From: an uncultured Actinomycetes bacterium
GTDB taxonomy: Bacteria > Actinomycetota > Actinomycetes > S36-B12 > UBA5976
NCBI GenBank assembly: GCA_903951185.1
Contig: CAJBBC010000063.1
Location: forward strand, 1 to 11,017
DNA: 11,017 nt
Direction: 5' to 3'
Shown: positions 8,036 through 11,017 of the stretch, piece by piece
How positions within the stretch are numbered: the first letter of the stretch is position 1
Layout: each line of letters starts with the position of its first letter
Notes under the pieces: generated by a model
What the model was told of the DNA's origin: nothing
What the model saw: the letters and a program-made list of their open reading frames with translations, nothing else
The model's database searches: none
Translations under genes and position numbers: made by a program

Positions 8036-9681
8036 GCGAAATGTATGACTACATAATTATTGGTGGTGGCTCAGCTGGATCAGTATTAGGTAACCGTCTA
8101 TCTGAAGATCCAAATAATAAAGTTTTAGTTCTAGAAGCTGGTCGTAAAGATTCAATCTGGGATGTTTATATTCACATGCCAGCCGCCTTAACTTTTCCAA
8201 TCGGCAATAAGTTCTATGACTGGTTGTACCAAAGTGATCCAGAACCAAATATGAATGGACGTCGAGTACATCACGGTCGCGGCAAAATACTTGGCGGATC
8301 TGGCTCGATTAATGGCATGATTTTTCAACGCGGAAATCCAATGGATTACCAGCGTTGGGCTGCTGACAAAGGGATGGGAAATTGGGACTTTGCCCACTGT
8401 CTTCCTTATTTCAAGAAAATGGAAAATGCTACTGGCGTGCCTAAAGACAAGGTTTATCGTGGTCACGATGGTCCGCTTTATCTAGAAAAAGGTCCAGCCA
8501 AAAATCCGTTATTCAAAGCATTCTTTGACGCTGCTGTACAAGCTGGTTTTCAACGCACCGACGATGTAAACGGTTACCGCCAAGAAGGTTTTGGTCCGTT
8601 TGATAAAAATGTTAAGAAAGGTCGCCGCTGGTCTTCAGCTCGGGCTTACTTACATCCTGTGATGAGTCGCAAGAACTTAACAATCAAGACTCGTCACCAT
8701 GTAAACAAGATTATTTTTGAGGGCGACAAAGCCGTTGGTGTAGAAGCTCGTCATGGTAAAAAAGTTATTGAGTACCGCGGTCACGAAACTATTTTGTGTG
8801 GTGGCGCAATCAATACTCCACAAGTGCTTCAACTTTCTGGAATCGGACCGGCTGAATTATTAAAGCGGCACGGTATTCCAGTAGTTAAGGATCTGCCAGG
8901 TGTTGGTCAAAACTTACAAGACCATCTTGAGGTATACATTCAGCACGTTTGTAAGCAACCAATCACAATGAATCCCAATCTTAAAATTTGGAAGCGACCT
9001 TTTATTGGCGCTGCTTGGTTATTCGCCCGTAAAGGTCCAGGAGCGACAAACCACTTCGAAGGTGGCGGTTTTGCTCGTTCAAATCCTGATGTTAAGTACC
9101 CGAACTTGATGTATCACTTCTTGCCAATTGCTGTCCGCTACGACGGAACTGGGATTGCTCAGGGACATGGTTACCAAGTACATGTTGGACCGATGTATTC
9201 AGATGCTCGTGGTCGCATTGAAATTAAGAGTGCTGATCCAAAAGAAAAGCCTTCAATTTTGTTCAACTACTTATCAACTGAACAAGATAAGCGTGAATGG
9301 GTTGAAGCAATTCAAGTAACTCGAAAGATTTTAAGCCAATCTGCTTTTGATCAATACAGCGACGGTGAATTAAGCCCAGGACCGGAAGTACAAACTCCTG
9401 AGCAAATCTTAGATTGGGTTCGCAAAGACGGTGAAACTGCTTACCATCCATCATGTACAGCCAAAATGGGTAAGGATGAGATGAGCGTTGTCGATCCAGA
9501 CACTATGAAGGTTTATGGCGTTGAGGGACTTCGTGTGGTTGATGCTTCGGTATTTCCTTATGTAACTAACGCAAATCTCTACGCCCCGGTAATGATGGTG
9601 GCTGAAAAATCGGCAGATATTATTCTGGGCAAAACACCTTTATCCCCTGAAAATGTTGATTGGTACAAATCAGACAAATAA
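8032..9681 (+). CDS. betA: Choline dehydrogenase (GMC oxidoreductase family)
   Basis: FAD enzyme oxidising choline to betaine aldehyde and, in many homologues, on to glycine betaine. The 549 aa protein opens with the FAD motif GGGSAG (residues 11-16), then GRGKILGGSGSINGM (GMC signature 1) and GGAINTPQVLQLSGIGP (signature 2). Catalytic His472 (TAYHPSCTAKMG) and the paired Asn515 (NANLYAPVMM) are both in place. Beyond the general GMC blocks it tracks E. coli BetA closely as I remember it (GATNHFEGGGF, ILFNYLSTEQD, ELSPGPEVQTPEQI), which favours choline over a generic alcohol. AGAGGAG (8017-8023) lies 8 bases before the ATG, and an alternative ATG exists at residue 4. The 4-bp overlap with folD couples it to the demethylation genes. 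It is the last operon gene before the hairpin at 9703-9758. No betaine aldehyde dehydrogenase is next to it. Confidence 0.9.
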   Translation: MSEMYDYIIIGGGSAGSVLGNRLSEDPNNKVLVLEAGRKDSIWDVYIHMPAALTFPIGNKFYDWLYQSDPEPNMNGRRVHHGRGKILGGSGSINGMIFQRGNPMDYQRWAADKGMGNWDFAHCLPYFKKMENATGVPKDKVYRGHDGPLYLEKGPAKNPLFKAFFDAAVQAGFQRTDDVNGYRQEGFGPFDKNVKKGRRWSSARAYLHPVMSRKNLTIKTRHHVNKIIFEGDKAVGVEARHGKKVIEYRGHETILCGGAINTPQVLQLSGIGPAELLKRHGIPVVKDLPGVGQNLQDHLEVYIQHVCKQPITMNPNLKIWKRPFIGAAWLFARKGPGATNHFEGGGFARSNPDVKYPNLMYHFLPIAVRYDGTGIAQGHGYQVHVGPMYSDARGRIEIKSADPKEKPSILFNYLSTEQDKREWVEAIQVTRKILSQSAFDQYSDGELSPGPEVQTPEQILDWVRKDGETAYHPSCTAKMGKDEMSVVDPDTMKVYGVEGLRVVDASVFPYVTNANLYAPVMMVAEKSADIILGKTPLSPENVDWYKSDK

Positions 9682-9702
9682 CCCTGAATACAACAAAAGC
9701 TC

Positions 9703-9758
9703 TAAAGACTAAGGCCTGCACTCGAGTTTCGAAACTCATCTGCAGGCCTTAGTCTTTA
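9703..9758 (+). terminator. Long nested inverted repeat, probable operon terminator
   Basis: An 18-bp perfect stem, TAAAGACTAAGGCCTGCA (9703-9720) with its complement (9741-9758), begins 21 bp after the betA stop. The 20-base loop holds a second stem, GAGTTT (9724-9729) with AAACTC (9732-9737), separated from the main stem by three unpaired bases on each side. A-rich 5' and T-rich 3' ends of the stem fit an intrinsic terminator, possibly bidirectional. The T run after the stem is poor, so an operator or an RNA-stability element is possible. Confidence 0.65.
9750..9755 (+). promoter_or_regulatory. Candidate -10 box for a leaderless transcript
   Basis: TAGTCT fits the actinobacterial TAnnnT form of the -10 element and lies exactly at -12 to -7 if transcription starts on the G of the GTG at 9762. 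A weak TTTCGA at 9727-9732 would be the -35 at 17-bp spacing. The box lies within the right arm of the hairpin. Short motifs like this occur by chance, so this is tentative. Confidence 0.3.
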
Positions 9759-9761
9759 CTG

Positions 9762-10295
9762 GTGCCCAAAAAAGTTTTAGTGATTCTTAGTCACCCATAT
9801 ATTCAGTATTCATTTACGCACCAGCATCTAGCCAAACAGCTTGAAAATATCTCGAACGTAACAGTGCGTCATATTGATCAGCTACCTCGAATTGGTGACC
9901 ACTTTGATCATAAAATTGAACAGGCACTTTGGGATGATGCTGACACTATTGTTTTAGAGTTTCCAATGTATTGGTATCACGGACCAGCTTCACTTAAACA
10001 GTATCTAGATGATGTTTTAACCACCGACTGGGCTTTTGAAGGAGCTCATAAATTAGCCGGTAAGAACTTGCAGATAATTACAACAACCGGTGGACTTGAA
10101 TCAGAATATAAACCTGGAGGCGATCATGGCTTTAGTATTTCTGAAGTACTTACTCCATTTAAAGCCACGGCGAATATAACTAAGATGACCTATCTTCCTG
10201 AAATAGTTATTTATGCAGCCAAATTACAAGCTGAGGCTGCGTTAGAAATTGAATTAGTTGAAGTGGTCAGCAAAATTCAAGCGCTCACAAAATAG
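9762..10295 (+). CDS. Flavodoxin-fold NAD(P)H:quinone oxidoreductase, KefF/MdaB-like
   Basis: Likely a soluble FMN/FAD enzyme that reduces quinones or other electrophiles by two electrons; the real substrate is unknown. The 177 aa protein has the flavodoxin_2 pattern. Strand 1 and the flavin phosphate loop are KKVLVILSHPYIQYSF (residues 3-18), the central signature is FPMYWYHGPASLKQYLDD (67-84), and TTTGG (107-111) follows the next strand. The start is GTG, chosen because it gives the complete first strand and no in-frame ATG lies upstream. There is no Shine-Dalgarno, and the stem of the preceding hairpin ends 3 bases away, which suggests a leaderless mRNA. No KefC-type potassium antiporter is adjacent, so a KefF role is not supported. 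It probably does not belong to the choline operon. Confidence 0.82.
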   Translation: MPKKVLVILSHPYIQYSFTHQHLAKQLENISNVTVRHIDQLPRIGDHFDHKIEQALWDDADTIVLEFPMYWYHGPASLKQYLDDVLTTDWAFEGAHKLAGKNLQIITTTGGLESEYKPGGDHGFSISEVLTPFKATANITKMTYLPEIVIYAAKLQAEAALEIELVEVVSKIQALTK

Positions 10296-10375
10296 GTTTC
10301 TGTAACCCGAAAATCTGCCCAAACATAGGGCTTAAGAGTGCTAACCCCAAATTTCCTTAGCCTTAAATGGGCTGG

Positions 10376-10381
10376 TAATCT
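10376..10381 (+). promoter_or_regulatory. Candidate -10 box of the tRNA-Lys gene
   Basis: TAATCT ends 10 bases before the mature tRNA start, a usual distance for a tRNA promoter. The -35 at the right spacing (TTCCTT near 10353) is poor. The rest of the gap 10296-10391 shows no gene and only trivial hairpins. Confidence 0.3.
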
Positions 10382-10391
10382 ATCCGAGCAA

Positions 10392-10464
10392 GCACCATTA
10401 GCTCAATTGGCAGAGCAATTGACTCTTAATCAATGGGTTGTAGGTTCAAGTCCTACATGGTGTA
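10392..10464 (+). tRNA. tRNA-Lys, anticodon CTT
   Basis: All four arms fold. The acceptor is GCACCAT with ATGGTGT, the D stem GCTC/GAGC, the anticodon stem ATTGA/TCAAT around the loop CTCTTAA, and the T stem GTAGG/CCTAC around TTCAAGT. The anticodon CTT at 10425-10427 reads AAG. The variable region is GGGTT, the discriminator is A, and no CCA is encoded (the next bases are CTC), so CCA must be added after transcription. The first acceptor pair is a G-U wobble rather than G-C. A good terminator follows, so it is a single-gene transcript. Confidence 0.96.
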
Positions 10465-10472
10465 CTCGCACT

Positions 10473-10502
10473 AAAGGCCCTTCTTCTGAAGGGCCTTTTT
10501 TT
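10473..10502 (+). terminator. Intrinsic terminator after tRNA-Lys
   Basis: An 11-bp perfect stem, AAAGGCCCTTC (10473-10483) with GAAGGGCCTTT (10488-10498), closes a TTCT loop and runs straight into TTTT (seven Ts in all, 10496-10502). This is a textbook rho-independent terminator, 8 bases after the tRNA. Confidence 0.93.
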
Positions 10503-10534
10503 ATGCCAGGATCTAGTTTCCTAAAGTAGGCTCA

Positions 10535-11017
10535 ATGATTATGAAGCGCATACTTGGTCTTACCCGCTACGCCGTTGTTATTCCGGCTTTTGCCTCGATC
10601 GTGGGGGCGCTATTACTGATGGCCTTGGGCTCGATTTCTATGATCACTGTTGTCATAGATACATTCACTGACACACTTTCCCTTAAAGAAACAATCGTAG
10701 AAGTTTTAACTGCAGTTGATGCGATTTTGCTAGGCACTGTTCTCCTAGTGATTGGTTACGGCCTTTATGAACTTTTCATCGATGCAGATATTGATGTTCC
10801 ACTTTGGCTTCGAGTAGATAATCTTGATGACCTAAAATCCAAACTAATCGGCGTAATTGTCGCAATTATTGCCGTTGTTTTTGTTGGTGTATTTGTAGAT
10901 TCCAATCGAGCTGCTGAAGTAATTTCTTACGGTGTTGGCGCCGGCGCAATCGTTACAGGCCTGGCCATATTTGCATTTGCTACTGGCAAGAATGGTAAGC
11001 CATCAAAATCGTCGCAG
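10535..11017 (+). CDS. Integral membrane protein of the UPF0114/YqhA family (3' end cut off)
   Basis: Open from the ATG at 10535 to the right edge, 161 residues with no stop yet. Four hydrophobic segments lie at about residues 13-42, 60-80, 103-123 and 132-152, so it is an inner-membrane protein. The block AVDAILLGTVLLVIGYGLYELF followed by DDLKSKLIGVIVAIIAVVF matches what I know of YqhA/UPF0114, a conserved family without an established function. A hydrophilic, lysine- and serine-rich tail begins at about 153. There are two in-frame starts, 10535 and 10541. AGTAGG (10525-10530) is a weak ribosome site that fits the second better. TAAAGT (10522-10527) could instead be a -10 box for a leaderless start at the first. 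Confidence 0.75.
   Translation, partial: MIMKRILGLTRYAVVIPAFASIVGALLLMALGSISMITVVIDTFTDTLSLKETIVEVLTAVDAILLGTVLLVIGYGLYELFIDADIDVPLWLRVDNLDDLKSKLIGVIVAIIAVVFVGVFVDSNRAAEVISYGVGAGAIVTGLAIFAFATGKNGKPSKSSQ

Noticed and set aside
9762..10295. KefF, regulator of a KefC potassium efflux system
   Set aside because: The fold matches, but no antiporter gene is next to it, so only the broader quinone oxidoreductase call is supported.
10338..10529. 63-aa open frame spanning the tRNA and its terminator
   Set aside because: It is a translation of the tRNA gene and terminator hairpin, with no ribosome site.
1..11017. CRISPR array, insertion sequence, prophage or defence genes
   Set aside because: No direct-repeat array, transposase or integrase motif, or terminal inverted repeats were seen; genes and spacing fit housekeeping and catabolic DNA.

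Overview
The window reads as actinobacterial DNA of moderate-to-low GC (mid-40s percent by eye; TTA leucine codons are frequent). FolD has the actinobacterial style of motifs (GRGVTVGRP, RSENATVTLCHTGT, GPMTRAMLLANVV). The first gene closely resembles what I remember of Arthrobacter dimethylglycine oxidase, and the tRNA-Lys(CTT) has the actinobacterial form. Compact spacing with ATGA overlaps, plus possible leaderless starts, would suit a streamlined planktonic actinobacterium such as an acI/Nanopelagicales-like lineage. That placement is inference, not something I can test here. Every supported gene is on the + strand.

Positions 1-9681 hold one tightly packed catabolic operon, entered part-way through its first visible gene: dmg (5'-truncated dimethylglycine oxidase/dehydrogenase), soxB, soxD, soxA, soxG (heterotetrameric sarcosine oxidase), folD (methylene-THF dehydrogenase/cyclohydrolase) and betA (choline dehydrogenase). 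Junctions are a 2-bp gap, an 11-bp gap, a 4-bp overlap, an 11-bp overlap, a 37-bp gap and a 4-bp overlap. The logic is demethylation of choline/glycine betaine. BetA oxidises choline toward betaine, Dmg takes dimethylglycine to sarcosine, SoxBDAG takes sarcosine to glycine, and the removed methyl groups are captured on tetrahydrofolate as 5,10-methylene-THF. FolD then turns that into 10-formyl-THF with reduction of NAD(P). Two steps are not in the window: betaine aldehyde dehydrogenase (BetA itself may cover it) and betaine-to-dimethylglycine demethylation.

Positions 9682-9761 contain an 18-bp perfect inverted repeat with a second small hairpin in its loop, probably the operon terminator. Three bases after it, a GTG opens a small flavodoxin-fold NAD(P)H:quinone oxidoreductase (KefF/MdaB-like). 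It has no Shine-Dalgarno but has a TAnnnT box at the right distance for a leaderless mRNA.

Positions 10296-11017 hold a tRNA-Lys(CTT) gene, a strong intrinsic terminator, and the start of a four-helix membrane protein of the UPF0114/YqhA family that runs off the right edge. I found no mobile element, CRISPR array or clearly new system. The points most worth checking are the operon composition, the hairpin/leaderless-start junction, and a cysteine cluster in SoxG.
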